NCBI GenBank assembly: GCA_034440355.1
Contig: JAWXBY010000126.1
Coordinates: forward strand, 1-51,735
Reading direction: 5' to 3'
Length of the DNA: 51,735 bases
Origin: SZUA-430 sp034440355
GTDB lineage: Bacteria; Pseudomonadota; Alphaproteobacteria; Micropepsales; Micropepsaceae
Part shown: positions 1-8,871 of the stretch, piece after piece
Numbering within the stretch: position 1 is the stretch's first letter
Layout: each line of letters begins with the position of its first letter
The notes under the pieces: generated by a model
The model's database searches: none
Seen by the model: only the letters and a program-made list of their open reading frames with translations
What the model was told of the DNA's origin: nothing
Made by a program: the position numbers and the translations under genes

Positions 1-729
1 TTGCAGCACGGGGGCGGTACGGGCGGGTTCTCGGCGTTTGTCATTCTCGACAAGCAGGCAGGACGCGGCGTTGTCGTGCTGTCGGATGCATCGCAGTCGG
101 ACCTCGGCGGGCTTGGCGCGGTCGGATCGCACTTGATCGATCCTGGTCAGCCGATTGGGATGCCCCGGAAAGTCGCGGTGCCGGACGGAGCGCTGCTTGA
201 CGCACTTGCGGGGCGTTATCGCCTCGAAGGCGGACTGGGCATGGTGTTGCGGCGCAAGGGCGTGGCGTTGACCATCCAGGCCGATGCGCAGCCTGAGTAC
301 GAGATGGGCTACGACAGCGTTGGCGATTTCTATGCGCTGGCGTTCGACGCTCTGCTTCGTCCCTTACGGATGGCCAACGGCAGCTACACATTCACGTGGC
401 ATCAAGGCGGCGGCATCGCGAAGGCCGAACGGCTCGACGCGGCGCCGAAAGTCACGTCAACGTATCAGCCTACAACCGCGGAGCTAAAGGCTTATGAGGG
501 GAACTATCCCTTAACCGCCGATTTTGCGTTGAAGGTGTTCGCCGAAGGGACCCGCCTCTATGTGCAAGGCACGGGGCAAGGACCGCTCGAAGTGTTGCCC
601 GTCGCGAAAGATGTGTTCGTCGCCGACTCGGTCGGAGCGGAAATCACGTTCGAGCGCGAGGCCGGCGGCAAGGTGATCGGGCTCGTTCTCAAGCAAGGCG
701 GGCAGACCTTGCGCGGCCTCAAGCGGTAG
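1..729 (+). CDS. Serine hydrolase of the beta-lactamase (class C) family, C-terminal part only
   Basis: The gene runs off the left edge, so only the last 242 residues are visible and the true start is unknown. The visible part opens with HGGGTGGFSAFV and then a GVVVLSD strand. This is the usual HxG-type third active-site motif and following beta strand of penicillin-binding-protein/beta-lactamase-like hydrolases. The Ser-x-x-Lys and Tyr-x-Asn motifs would lie upstream, outside the window. The remaining 180 residues are beta-rich, like the C-terminal accessory domain often found in these proteins (DUF3471 type). The substrate cannot be told; such enzymes include esterases and D-aminopeptidases. 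The end overlaps the convergent DUF423 gene by 11 bases. Confidence 0.75.
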   Translation: MQHGGGTGGFSAFVILDKQAGRGVVVLSDASQSDLGGLGAVGSHLIDPGQPIGMPRKVAVPDGALLDALAGRYRLEGGLGMVLRRKGVALTIQADAQPEYEMGYDSVGDFYALAFDALLRPLRMANGSYTFTWHQGGGIAKAERLDAAPKVTSTYQPTTAELKAYEGNYPLTADFALKVFAEGTRLYVQGTGQGPLEVLPVAKDVFVADSVGAEITFEREAGGKVIGLVLKQGGQTLRGLKR

Positions 730-1108
730 CGGGGCGCTTCAGCACGAAGGCGCCGATCGCGAACAGGACCCAGCCACCCATCAGGCTGACGCCGCCCACG
801 GGGATGAGCGGGCGGACTTGTGTGGCGTTGGGGCCGAAGCCCAGATAGATGCCGCCGCAGAAGCAGACGATGCCGATGAGGAAGGCCCAGCCGGCGAGGT
901 CGATCAGAAGTTTGCGGCCGAACTGGGCGCTGACGATGCCGACGGCGATGAGTGCCAGAGCGTGGACGAAGTGCATCTCGCGCGCGGTGTCGAAGATGGC
1001 GCGGATGACGGGGACGAACTCGCCCTCGAGACGGTGTCCCGTGGCCGCGGCGACGACGAGCGCCAGCAGCATGTTCGCTGCGCCTGCAATGAGCCAAAAC
1101 CTGTACAT
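719..1108 (-). CDS. DUF423 family inner-membrane protein (YgdD-like)
   Basis: This 129-residue protein has four hydrophobic stretches, at roughly residues 5-20, 48-62, 70-88 and 102-122. Length and layout fit the DUF423 family of small integral membrane proteins, with a conserved MHFVHALALI segment and GG-rich helices (GGIYLGFG, GGVSLMGGWVLF). The family's function is not established. The gene is monocistronic here. It converges on the serine hydrolase and diverges from the operon starting at 1294. The start is the ATG at 1108, ahead of a hydrophobic N-terminal helix. Confidence 0.8.
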   Translation of the reverse strand: MYRFWLIAGAANMLLALVVAAATGHRLEGEFVPVIRAIFDTAREMHFVHALALIAVGIVSAQFGRKLLIDLAGWAFLIGIVCFCGGIYLGFGPNATQVRPLIPVGGVSLMGGWVLFAIGAFVLKRPATA

Positions 1109-1203
1109 GTGTTGTGCCCCTCTTCGGTTGCGCGACGTGATCGCACGTCATGATGCGCCGCACAATCGTGCCGGTTAGCAAATCACAAGCGGATTTGTTC
1201 GTG

Positions 1204-1213
1204 CTTGTACAAG
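1204..1213. promoter_or_regulatory. Perfect 10-bp palindrome in a divergent intergenic region
   Basis: CTTGTACAAG lies between the DUF423 gene (minus) and the three-gene operon starting at 1294 (plus). It could be an operator for either. No regulator gene is adjacent, and a 10-bp palindrome can arise by chance. Confidence 0.2.
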
Positions 1214-1293
1214 AACGTTGAACGCGATTGCGCGCGGCGAGGCGTCGCGTCATTGTCGGGCCTCCGCCATTCAACATTGCAAGTCACAGGCCC

Positions 1294-2397
1294 ATGCTCA
1301 CCAAAGCCGACGATTATCCAATCCACCAGACCGCTGAGCCCATCGCCTACGCGGGGACGGACCGGAATTTCTATGACCGCTATTTCTTCAACGGATATAC
1401 GCCCGATGGGTCGGTGTTCTTTGCCGCGGCGCTTGGGGTTTATCCGGCGCTGAATGTGATGGACGGCGCGTTCTGCATCGTCGTCGACGGGGTGCAGCAT
1501 AATTTGCGGGCCTCGCGCGTGCTCGGGATGGAGCGGATGGATACGCGCGTCGGGCCGCTTCACGTCGAGGTGGTCGAGCCGTTGAAGGTGCTGCGCGTTC
1601 GGGTCGAGAAGAACGAGCATGGGATCGCCGCCGATGTGACGTTCCGCTCCCGCGCACCGGCGATCGAGGAGCCGCGGTTCACCCGGCGCATCGGGCCGCG
1701 CACCATTATGGATTACACGCGGTTGACGCAGAACGGCAGCTATAGCGGATGGATCGAGGTCAAGGGCAAGCGTATCGCGATCGACGAGCGGGTGCTGGGT
1801 ACGCGTGATCGGTCTTGGGGTATTCGGCCAGTCGGTGCGCAGGATTCGCAGCCGGTGGCGCCACCGCCGCCGGCCCAATTCTATTGGCTTTGGGCGCCGT
1901 TGAATTTCGAGGATCGCATTACGCTCTATCACGACAACTCGGATGCCGAGGGGCGGCCTTGGAACACGCATGCGGTGATGGCGCTGACGGGGGAGAACGG
2001 CGAGAACCATATGGGTTCGTGCGCGTCCGACATCGTCTTCAAGAGCGGTACGCGGCATGCGAAGGCGGCGACGATCCGCATGAGCGATGAGCGCGGCCGC
2101 GCGCACAAGATCGAGCTGACACCGCAGTGGAATTTCTACATGAGCGGGCTCGGCTATCTGCATCCGGAATGGGGGCATGGGCGGTATCGCGGCGAACTCG
2201 CGGTCGGCTACGACACGATCGAAACGGCGAAAGCGCCGGAGAGCGATATGCTGCACCTGCATGTGCAGGCTTTTTCGCGCGCGGTGCTGACGGGACCTGA
2301 CGGACTGGAGCGCAAAGGTTGGGGCGTGTTGGAGCAACTTATTATCGGCGCGCACAAGCCGAGTGGGTTTGTGTCGATGCTCGACGGAGCGAAATGA
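1294..2397 (+). CDS. Uncharacterised 367-aa protein, possibly the DUF7064/DUF7065 or AttH/CrtC-like beta-sandwich group
   Basis: I do not recognise a characterised homologue. There is no signal peptide and no membrane segment. The sequence is rich in beta-prone stretches with aromatic and acidic motifs (FYWLWAPLNF, GSYSGWIEV, RDRSWGIRP). This resembles the calycin-like two-domain proteins of the AttH/CrtC type and the DUF7064/7065 proteins often encoded beside phosphotransferase-like genes. The ATG at 1294 (MLTKADDYPI) is preferred over an in-frame upstream start that would add an Arg-rich, poorly conserved-looking stretch. The stop at 2395-2397 is one base before the next ATG, so it is co-transcribed and probably translationally coupled with the kinase-like gene. 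It probably binds or modifies the same small molecule. Confidence 0.6.
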   Translation: MLTKADDYPIHQTAEPIAYAGTDRNFYDRYFFNGYTPDGSVFFAAALGVYPALNVMDGAFCIVVDGVQHNLRASRVLGMERMDTRVGPLHVEVVEPLKVLRVRVEKNEHGIAADVTFRSRAPAIEEPRFTRRIGPRTIMDYTRLTQNGSYSGWIEVKGKRIAIDERVLGTRDRSWGIRPVGAQDSQPVAPPPPAQFYWLWAPLNFEDRITLYHDNSDAEGRPWNTHAVMALTGENGENHMGSCASDIVFKSGTRHAKAATIRMSDERGRAHKIELTPQWNFYMSGLGYLHPEWGHGRYRGELAVGYDTIETAKAPESDMLHLHVQAFSRAVLTGPDGLERKGWGVLEQLIIGAHKPSGFVSMLDGAK

Positions 2398-2398
2398 G

Positions 2399-3427
2399 AT
2401 GAGCGCCGATCTCGAAGCGCGGATTGTCAGGTATCTTGCGCATCGCATGCCGGAAGCCGGGCGCGTTTCTGTGGTTGCGCTGTCGCGCATTCATGGCGGG
2501 GCGAGCCGCGAGACGTTTCGTGTGCGGATTGACGCCGAGCGCGGAGGGCAGCGTGGTCTGATCTTCCGGCGTGATCCGGTGTCGACGTTGATCGAGACGG
2601 AGCGGGAGGTCGAGTTCGCGGCGTATCGCTCGTTTATGGGATCGAGTGTTCCGGTGCCGGGCGCGTTGTTTCTTGAGCGCGATCTCGATTGGCTGGAGCG
2701 GCCGTTCTTCGTGATGGAGGAAGTTGAAGGTTGCACAGCTGGGTCGATCTTGGCCGCCGATCCTTTCGGCGCCAACCGGCGCAAGGTGGGCGAGCAGTTC
2801 TTCACGATCCTCGGGCACATCGCCCAGCGCGACGTGGCATCGTCGGATTTGGCGCGGCATTCGCCGACGCCTGCGGCAGATACCGCGTGGGTGAGCGAGC
2901 TCGACAAGTGGGAAAAAGTGATCGACGAGGACGAGCTTGAGCCGCAGCCGATCGCACGCGCCGCGATTCGTTGGATGCGGAAGAATCCGCCGCCGCCGGC
3001 GCAGCGTATCTCGATCGTGCATGGCGACTATCGGACCGGGAATTTTCTGTTTGATACGTCGGGTTCGATCCGCGCGGTTCTCGATTGGGAGATGGCGCAC
3101 TTGGGTGATCCGCTTGAGGATCTCGGCTGGGCGCTCGATCCGTTGTGGTCCGCCGACCGTGAGCATCCGGGCGGCATGTTGAAACGCGACGAAGCGATCG
3201 CGGTTTGGGAGCGGGCGAGTGGGCTGAAGGTCGATCCCGTTGCGTTGCAGTGGTGGTCGATGTTCGCGTCGTTCAAAGGCCTTGCCATCTGGATCTCGTC
3301 GGCGAAGGAATTTCAGGCTGGGACGAATACAGACCCTGTGATGGCGTTCTCCGGCCTGTACTGCCTGCCGTTTCACAACAAGCGGCTGGCGGAGTTGCTG
3401 ACCCAGGCGAAGGAGATTGCGTCATGA
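2399..3427 (+). CDS. Phosphotransferase family protein (aminoglycoside phosphotransferase/ACAD10-like fold)
   Basis: This 342-residue protein has the eukaryotic-kinase-like fold of the APH family. The catalytic loop HGDYRTGNF is at about residues 208-216 (catalytic Asp210). The metal-binding DWEMAHLGDP follows at about 229-238. An N-terminal lobe begins with a glycine-containing loop (HGGASRETFRV). Family members of this type (ACAD10/11 N-domains and bacterial relatives) phosphorylate hydroxylated small molecules, including hydroxyacyl-CoA-type substrates, but the substrate here is unknown. It starts one base after the previous stop, and its own stop overlaps the next ATG (ATGA at 3424-3427), giving a tightly coupled three-gene operon. 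Antibiotic resistance is unlikely, since the sequence resembles the broad housekeeping group. Confidence 0.8.
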   Translation: MSADLEARIVRYLAHRMPEAGRVSVVALSRIHGGASRETFRVRIDAERGGQRGLIFRRDPVSTLIETEREVEFAAYRSFMGSSVPVPGALFLERDLDWLERPFFVMEEVEGCTAGSILAADPFGANRRKVGEQFFTILGHIAQRDVASSDLARHSPTPAADTAWVSELDKWEKVIDEDELEPQPIARAAIRWMRKNPPPPAQRISIVHGDYRTGNFLFDTSGSIRAVLDWEMAHLGDPLEDLGWALDPLWSADREHPGGMLKRDEAIAVWERASGLKVDPVALQWWSMFASFKGLAIWISSAKEFQAGTNTDPVMAFSGLYCLPFHNKRLAELLTQAKEIAS

Positions 3428-3858
3428 AGCCGTCACCGGATCTCGTACTGAATCATGCCTTCGCGAAAGTCGCGTTGGAGATGGGGCCGGCGCTGCCTGC
3501 CGGGTATGGGCAAGGGTCGGCGACGCTGACCGGCGTGTTGCTGCTGATGGTGTCCCAGGAATTCAATCGTGCGGCCGACATTCGCGCGAAGGAGAACGCG
3601 GCGATGCGTGCGCTATTTCTAGACGCCGCGTCTGACGTGGCCGGCGATCTTGGTGCGCGGCTGAAGGCGGTGGGCGGCGAGGTTGATGCGGACATCAATG
3701 TTGCGACGCTCGATCGGTCGAACGCGACGCTCAAGGCGTTGCTGATCGAGTTGCACATCTATGCGGAGCGGACCGGCGCGGGCGGTCTTGAGAAGCGCAT
3801 CTTGAAGTTGCTGGATGAGGCGGCAACGGCGCGACAGGTGTTCTTGCCGGCGATGTGA
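3424..3858 (+). CDS. Small helical protein of unknown function, last gene of the phosphotransferase operon
   Basis: This 144-residue protein has no signal peptide and no membrane helix. It is almost entirely predicted helix, with acidic and alanine-rich amphipathic segments and a DADINVATLDRSNATL stretch in the middle. The ATG overlaps the stop of the phosphotransferase (ATGA), so it is translationally coupled to it. I do not recognise the family. Its fixed position suggests an accessory or partner subunit of the kinase-like protein. Confidence 0.65.
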   Translation: MKPSPDLVLNHAFAKVALEMGPALPAGYGQGSATLTGVLLLMVSQEFNRAADIRAKENAAMRALFLDAASDVAGDLGARLKAVGGEVDADINVATLDRSNATLKALLIELHIYAERTGAGGLEKRILKLLDEAATARQVFLPAM

Positions 3859-4021
3859 TGGCGGTCGCGGCTTAAGAAACTTAACGGATCGACAGTTTAG
3901 CTCGGCGAGGAATTGATCTTTGTCGCAAGATATGTCGGCAGAAAACAGCCGTTTCTTGGGCACTCTTATTAGCGCTTTAAAGGCTTTTCTGTTGAACTCG
4001 ATCCCGTGAAGCGCAATTGAC

Positions 4022-4051
4022 GATGAGCGCGTTGTTAGACGCGCGCTCGTC
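4022..4051 (+). promoter_or_regulatory. Hairpin in the leader of the efflux operon
   Basis: GATGAGCGCG and CGCGCTCGTC form a 10-bp stem with one G-T pair and a 10-base loop, ending 22 bases before the macA ATG. No U run follows, so it is not an intrinsic terminator. The 215-base gap from 3859 to 4073 otherwise shows no gene. The stem may affect translation initiation, because the Shine-Dalgarno upstream of 4074 is weak. Confidence 0.3.
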
Positions 4052-4073
4052 ATGCCCTCGATAGGTCGATCCA

Positions 4074-5387
4074 ATGGACGTTGAAGCAAAGCCGGGAGAG
4101 CTGAAGCAGGCCGAAGGTCCCGTGGCCAAGGCGCGCGCGGCGTATTCCAAGGTCGCCGACGGCCCGATCGGGAAGCGCGTGAAAGGGCTTGCGCCGAAGA
4201 CGCAGCGGACGCGGTTGATCGCTGTGGCTGTCTTGATCGTGCTCCTGGCCGGGCTTGGCTATTGGTTTTGGGGCGGGTCGAGTTCGTCTAGCGAGGCATT
4301 GATCGTCACCGTTGAGAAGGCGGACGTCGAAGACTCCGTCACGGCGCTCGGCAATTTGCAGCCGCGCGATTACGTCGATGTGGGTGCACAGGTGTCGGGG
4401 CAGCTCGACACGTTGCATGTCGATGTCGGGGCTACGGTGAAGAAGGGCGACCTTCTGGCCGAGATCGATCCGCAGCTGCAGGCCGCCAAGGTTGCCGCCG
4501 ATCAGGCGCAACTCAAAAATCTGCGGGCGCAGCAAGCCGACCGGCAGGCGCAGCTCGACCTCGCGCGCGGGCAGTATTCGCGGCAGAAGATGCTCAAGGC
4601 CGCCAATGCGACCAGCGAGGATGCGTATCAGAGTTCGTTGTCGAGCATGCAGTCGGCCGTCGTCGGTGTGAACTCGATTAAGGCGCAGATCGAACAGACG
4701 ACGTCGACCTTGAAGGGCGATCAGGTCACGCTCGGTTATACCAAGATTTACGCGCCGATGGCGGGCACGGTCGTATCGGTGACGGCGAAACAGGGGCAGA
4801 CCTTGAACGCCAACCAGTCGGCGCCTGTCATATTGCGCGTGGCGGATCTGTCGACGATGACGGTGTGGACGCAGGTGTCCGAAGCCGACGTGCCGAAGCT
4901 CAAGACCGGGATGGCGGCCTATTTCACCATTCTTGGATCGCCACGCAAACGGTGGGAGGGCAAGCTGCGCCAGATTTTGCCGACGCCTGAGAACGTCAAC
5001 AACGTCGTGCTCTATACCGCGCTGTTCGATGTCGACAATAAGGACGGCGATTTGATGACGCAGATGACGGCGCAGGTGTTCTTCGTCATCTCCGGGGCGA
5101 AAGATGCGATCAGTGTGCCGATTGCGGCGCTGAAGCGTTTTAAGCCGCGGCAGAAGCTCTACAAGGCGACCGTTGTGACCGAAAGCGGGCGGCAGGAAGA
5201 GCGCGAAGTGCAGGTCGGCGTCACCAACCGCGTCTCCGCGCAGGTGCTCTCCGGCTTGAACGTCGGCGATCGCGTGATCGCCGGCACCAAGACCGAGACG
5301 TCGTCGTCGGGGCAGCAGCGTGATCGCACCGGTGGAAGCGGACGGCGCGGTAGTCAGGGCGGCGGCGGGTTCAGAGGCTTCCCATGA
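4074..5387 (+). CDS. macA: MacA-like periplasmic adaptor of an ABC efflux pump
   Basis: This 437-residue membrane fusion protein links an inner-membrane ABC exporter to an outer-membrane channel. It has a roughly 45-residue cytoplasmic tail, one transmembrane helix at about 47-66, and a lipoyl-like half (VGAQVSGQLDTL ... VGATVKKGDLLAEIDPQ). A long alpha-helical hairpin follows at about 137-215, then the second lipoyl half (YAPMAGTVVSVTAKQGQTL) and a beta-barrel domain. The C terminus is an unusual Ser/Gly/Arg-rich tail after residue 410. The ATPase/permease MacB follows with an ATGA overlap and a NodT channel comes third, so all three pump parts are encoded together. The substrate (macrolide, peptide, lipid or siderophore) cannot be read from the sequence. 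Confidence 0.88.
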   Translation: MDVEAKPGELKQAEGPVAKARAAYSKVADGPIGKRVKGLAPKTQRTRLIAVAVLIVLLAGLGYWFWGGSSSSSEALIVTVEKADVEDSVTALGNLQPRDYVDVGAQVSGQLDTLHVDVGATVKKGDLLAEIDPQLQAAKVAADQAQLKNLRAQQADRQAQLDLARGQYSRQKMLKAANATSEDAYQSSLSSMQSAVVGVNSIKAQIEQTTSTLKGDQVTLGYTKIYAPMAGTVVSVTAKQGQTLNANQSAPVILRVADLSTMTVWTQVSEADVPKLKTGMAAYFTILGSPRKRWEGKLRQILPTPENVNNVVLYTALFDVDNKDGDLMTQMTAQVFFVISGAKDAISVPIAALKRFKPRQKLYKATVVTESGRQEEREVQVGVTNRVSAQVLSGLNVGDRVIAGTKTETSSSGQQRDRTGGSGRRGSQGGGGFRGFP

Positions 5388-7369
5388 ACAAGCCCGCGCT
5401 GGGCTCGTTTCAGGCGGTCGAAGCGGCGCCCCTCATCGAAGTTTCTGATCTGCGCAAGACGTTCAACACAGGCGACGTCGCGGTCGAAGTGCTGCACGGG
5501 ATTTCGCTGACGATTTTTCCGGGCGAGTTCGTCGCTATCATGGGCGCGTCGGGCTCGGGCAAGTCGACGCTGATGAACATCATCGGCTGTCTCGACCGGG
5601 CCACGTCGGGGACCTATCGCTTCAACGGCGAGGATGTGTCGGGGCTTGAGGCGGACGAACTGGCGCGGCTTCGGCGGGACGCGTTCGGTTTCATCTTCCA
5701 GAGCTACAATTTGATTTCTACCTCAAGCGCGACGGAGAACGTCGAAGTGCCCGCGGTCTATGCCGGCCTGTCCGCGGAGCAGCGGCACGTGCGTGCGGAA
5801 GAGTTGCTGACGCGCTTGGGGTTGGCGGACCGTTTGCATCACCGCCCCAACCAGCTTTCGGGAGGACAGCAGCAGCGCGTGTCGATCGCGCGGGCGCTGA
5901 TGAATGGCGGGCAGATTATCCTGGCCGACGAGCCGACCGGGGCGCTCGACAGCAAGAGCGGCGCGGAGGTGATGGCGCTGCTGAGCGAATTGTCGGCGCA
6001 GGGTCACACGGTTCTTCTGATCACGCATGACCGCGAAGTCGCGCAGCACGCGCGGCGTATCATCGAGATCAAGGATGGGATGGTTCTCGCCGACAGCGGC
6101 CCCGACACCAACGCCGAGATCGAGAAGGCGCAGGCGCGGCTCGCCGAAGTGGCGCGCGAAGACGGCGCGGGGTGGTCCGATGCGGGCGAGGCGGTCGGGA
6201 TGGCGCTGCGGGCCCTTCGTGCGAATTTCTTTCGTACCGTGCTGACGCTGCTCGGCATCGTCATCGGCGTCGGGTCGGTGGTTGCGATGCTTGCGATCGG
6301 CGAAGGCGCGAAGCAGGCGGTTGTCCAGCAAATCGGCTCTATGGGTACGAACCTGCTGCTGGTGCGGCCGAGCGCGCCGCAGCAGCGCGGGGTCGGCGGG
6401 ACGGCTGCGACCATGGTGCCGGCCGATGCTGAGGCGATGAGCCAGGTGCCGAACGTGATTGCGGCCGTGCCGGAGTTGACGGGGTCCGTCACGGCGCGCT
6501 TCGGCAGCATCGACTATCAGACGCAGGCGAATGCGACGTGGACGGATCTTCCCGCTGTGCGCAGCTGGCCGGTTTCGCAAGGCACGTTCTTCACCGAGGA
6601 AGATCAGCGCAGTTATGCGTCGGTCGCTGTGCTGGGCGTGACGGCGTATCAGCAACTGTTTCCGGACGGTGACAATCCGATCGGCCAATATATTCTGCTC
6701 AAGAACGTGCCGTTTCAGGTAATCGGGATCATGTCGCCCAAGGGCGCGACGTCGAACGGCAACGATGCCGACGATGTGATCTTCGTGCCGTTGTCGACGG
6801 GTAGCCTGAGGTTGTTCGGGCAGCGGTTTTTGCGGTCGATCACAGTGGCAGTCAAAGACGTTGCGCTCATTGACGTGACGCAGGATGCGCTGACCGAGTT
6901 GTTGACCGCGCGGCACAACGGGAATGAGGACTTCTTCATCCGGAACATGGCGGCGGTCGTCGAGACGGCGTCCGAGGCGCAGAATACTCTGACGATCCTT
7001 CTGGGCTCGGTCGCGGCGATTTCGCTGCTCGTCGGCGGTATTGGGGTCATGAACATCATGCTTGTCAGCGTGACGGAGCGGACGCGTGAGATCGGTATCC
7101 GCATGGCGACGGGTGCGCGGACGCTCAATATTCTGCAGCAGTTCTTGACGGAAGCGGTGGTTGTTTCGGGGCTCGGCGGCATCATCGGTGTGGCGGGAGG
7201 CGTGGCGGTGGCGCTGATCATTTCGGCGTTCGGCATGCCGGTCGAGTTCACGATTTTGCCGATGGCGTTGGCGTTTGCCGTTTCGGCGGCGACGGGGCTT
7301 GTGTTCGGGTTTGCGCCGGCGCTGAAGGCGGCGCGGCTCGACCCGGTGGTCGCGTTGTCGAGCGAATGA
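5384..7369 (+). CDS. macB: MacB-like ABC transporter, fused ATPase and permease
   Basis: This 661-residue protein has an N-terminal ATPase: Walker A GASGSGKST at 54-62, signature LSGGQQQR at 158-165, Walker B IILADEP at 178-184. A transmembrane helix at about 278-298 (VLTLLGIVIGVGSVV) leads to a large periplasmic MacB-type domain. Three more helices close the protein (AAISLLVGGIGVMNIML and the last 75 residues), the FtsX/MacB arrangement. Family proteins dimerise and push substrate from the periplasm through MacA into an outer-membrane channel (mechanotransmission). Start and stop overlap macA (ATGA) and lie against the nodT gene, supporting one polycistronic message. Confidence 0.92.
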   Translation: MNKPALGSFQAVEAAPLIEVSDLRKTFNTGDVAVEVLHGISLTIFPGEFVAIMGASGSGKSTLMNIIGCLDRATSGTYRFNGEDVSGLEADELARLRRDAFGFIFQSYNLISTSSATENVEVPAVYAGLSAEQRHVRAEELLTRLGLADRLHHRPNQLSGGQQQRVSIARALMNGGQIILADEPTGALDSKSGAEVMALLSELSAQGHTVLLITHDREVAQHARRIIEIKDGMVLADSGPDTNAEIEKAQARLAEVAREDGAGWSDAGEAVGMALRALRANFFRTVLTLLGIVIGVGSVVAMLAIGEGAKQAVVQQIGSMGTNLLLVRPSAPQQRGVGGTAATMVPADAEAMSQVPNVIAAVPELTGSVTARFGSIDYQTQANATWTDLPAVRSWPVSQGTFFTEEDQRSYASVAVLGVTAYQQLFPDGDNPIGQYILLKNVPFQVIGIMSPKGATSNGNDADDVIFVPLSTGSLRLFGQRFLRSITVAVKDVALIDVTQDALTELLTARHNGNEDFFIRNMAAVVETASEAQNTLTILLGSVAAISLLVGGIGVMNIMLVSVTERTREIGIRMATGARTLNILQQFLTEAVVVSGLGGIIGVAGGVAVALIISAFGMPVEFTILPMALAFAVSAATGLVFGFAPALKAARLDPVVALSSE

Positions 7370-7377
7370 GGTCCCCC

Positions 7378-8781
7378 ATGAAATACGCACGGTTTTCGGT
7401 GTTGCTCGCGGCTATCGCGCTGAGCGCTTGCGCGTCGGTGGAGCCGGGCGGCGGGCTGGAGCCGACCGATACGCCGGCGGACTGGGATGCGCCGATTCCG
7501 ACTGATGCGTCGACGTGGCCGGAAGCGGGCTGGTGGCGCGAGTTCGACAGTTCGGAACTCGACAAGCTTGTGGTCGATGCACAAACGCAGAACCTCGATC
7601 TCGCGATTGCGGCGACGCGTATCTTGCAGGCCGAGGCGCAGGTTCGCAGTGCGGGCGCGACCTTGCTGCCGAGCGTCGATCTGCGCGGCGGTGCCTCGCA
7701 GTCGGGGCAGTTCGAACCGTCGTCGAATTCGCAGTCGTTCAGTTTGAGCTTGGGCGCGTCGTACGAGGTGGATTTCTGGGGGCGCAACAGCGCCGGCGTG
7801 ACGGCGGCTCAGGCGAGCTTGCGGGCGAGCGAGTACGACCGCGAGACGGTGGCGCTGACCGTTGTGTCGAGTGTGGCGTCGACCTATTTCCAATTGCTAT
7901 CGGTGCGCGACCGGATCGCCATCGCCAAGCGCAATCTCGAGAACGCGCAGGGCGTGTTGAAGATCACCGAGGCCCGGGTCAATGCCGGCGTTGCCGTCCC
8001 GCTCGAACTCGCGCAGCAGCGGGCGAACGTTGCCGGACAGGAAGCGAATATTCCGTCGCTCGAACAGCAGGAGCGTGAGACGCGGTCGGCGTTGGCGCTG
8101 CTGCTGGGACGGCCGGTGCAGGGGTTCGACGTGACAGCGACGACCATGGCGGGGCTGAAGGCGCCGACCGTGGCGCCGGGCTTGCCGTCCGAGTTGCTGG
8201 CGCGGCGGCCGGACGTGCGGCGGGCTGAAGCCCAATTGGTGGCGGCGGACGCGAACATCACGGCGGCGCGGGCGGCGTTCTTTCCGTCGATTTCGCTGTC
8301 GGGGTCGATCGGTGGCGCGAGCGCCGCGATTTCGAGCCTGCTCAATCCCTCGAACATCGCCTATACGATCGGCGCGTCGCTGCTGCAGACGATTTTCGAC
8401 GGCGGACAGAACCAGGCGAATTTGGATTCCACCGTCGCGCAGCGCACGGAAACGTTGCTCAACTATCGCGGCGCGGTGATTGCGGCGTTCTCCGACGTGG
8501 ACGTGGCGTTGGGCGCGGTCGCCAGCCTTGAGGCGCGCGAGCGGGCGAGCCAGGTGCAGGCCGACCAGGCACAGGAGGCGTACCGGATCGCCGAGCTGCG
8601 TTATCGTTCGGGCGTCGAGGATTTTCTGTCGGTGCTGGATGCGCAGCGGTCGTTGAATTCGGCGCAGGACCAGTTGGCGCAGGCGCGACTCGCCCGATTG
8701 CAGGCGTCCGTCACACTGTTTCGTGTTTTGGGCGGTGGTTGGACTGATGCCCAGACGACGGCGGCGGCCACGCGCAGCTAG
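7378..8781 (+). CDS. NodT-family outer-membrane efflux lipoprotein (TolC-like channel)
   Basis: This 467-residue protein is the third part of the pump. It has a lipoprotein signal peptide ending in LSAC with the lipidated cysteine at residue 18. Two repeats of the outer-membrane efflux protein domain follow, rich in long coiled-coil helices (AATRILQAEAQVRSAGATLL; LAQQRANVAGQEANIP). Conserved ARRPDVRRAEAQL and FPSISLSGS motifs, typical of RND/ABC outer-membrane factors, begin the second half. I chose the ATG at 7378 because a TGAGG Shine-Dalgarno sits just upstream. An ATG at 7366 that overlaps the macB stop would add four residues and is the alternative. Confidence 0.88.
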   Translation: MKYARFSVLLAAIALSACASVEPGGGLEPTDTPADWDAPIPTDASTWPEAGWWREFDSSELDKLVVDAQTQNLDLAIAATRILQAEAQVRSAGATLLPSVDLRGGASQSGQFEPSSNSQSFSLSLGASYEVDFWGRNSAGVTAAQASLRASEYDRETVALTVVSSVASTYFQLLSVRDRIAIAKRNLENAQGVLKITEARVNAGVAVPLELAQQRANVAGQEANIPSLEQQERETRSALALLLGRPVQGFDVTATTMAGLKAPTVAPGLPSELLARRPDVRRAEAQLVAADANITAARAAFFPSISLSGSIGGASAAISSLLNPSNIAYTIGASLLQTIFDGGQNQANLDSTVAQRTETLLNYRGAVIAAFSDVDVALGAVASLEARERASQVQADQAQEAYRIAELRYRSGVEDFLSVLDAQRSLNSAQDQLAQARLARLQASVTLFRVLGGGWTDAQTTAAATRS

Positions 8782-8871
8782 GGCGCGGTTATCCTCAGAC
8801 CATGCGATCACAGTCACATGCGGAGGACGGACAGTCCGGCTAGGGTCTAGGCCCGCACCTTCGAGGATGCC

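Noticed and set aside
1196..1220. LexA-type box near 1200
   Set aside because: GTTC and GAAC are both present but not as the GTTC-N7-GTTC direct repeat of alphaproteobacterial LexA sites.
1183..2490. Long open frame (435 aa) on the minus strand
   Set aside because: It is antisense to the first gene of the phosphotransferase operon. Operon spacing and codon pattern favour the plus strand.
5723..7390. Long open frame (555 aa) on the minus strand
   Set aside because: It is antisense to macB. The Arg/His-rich translation shows no domain.
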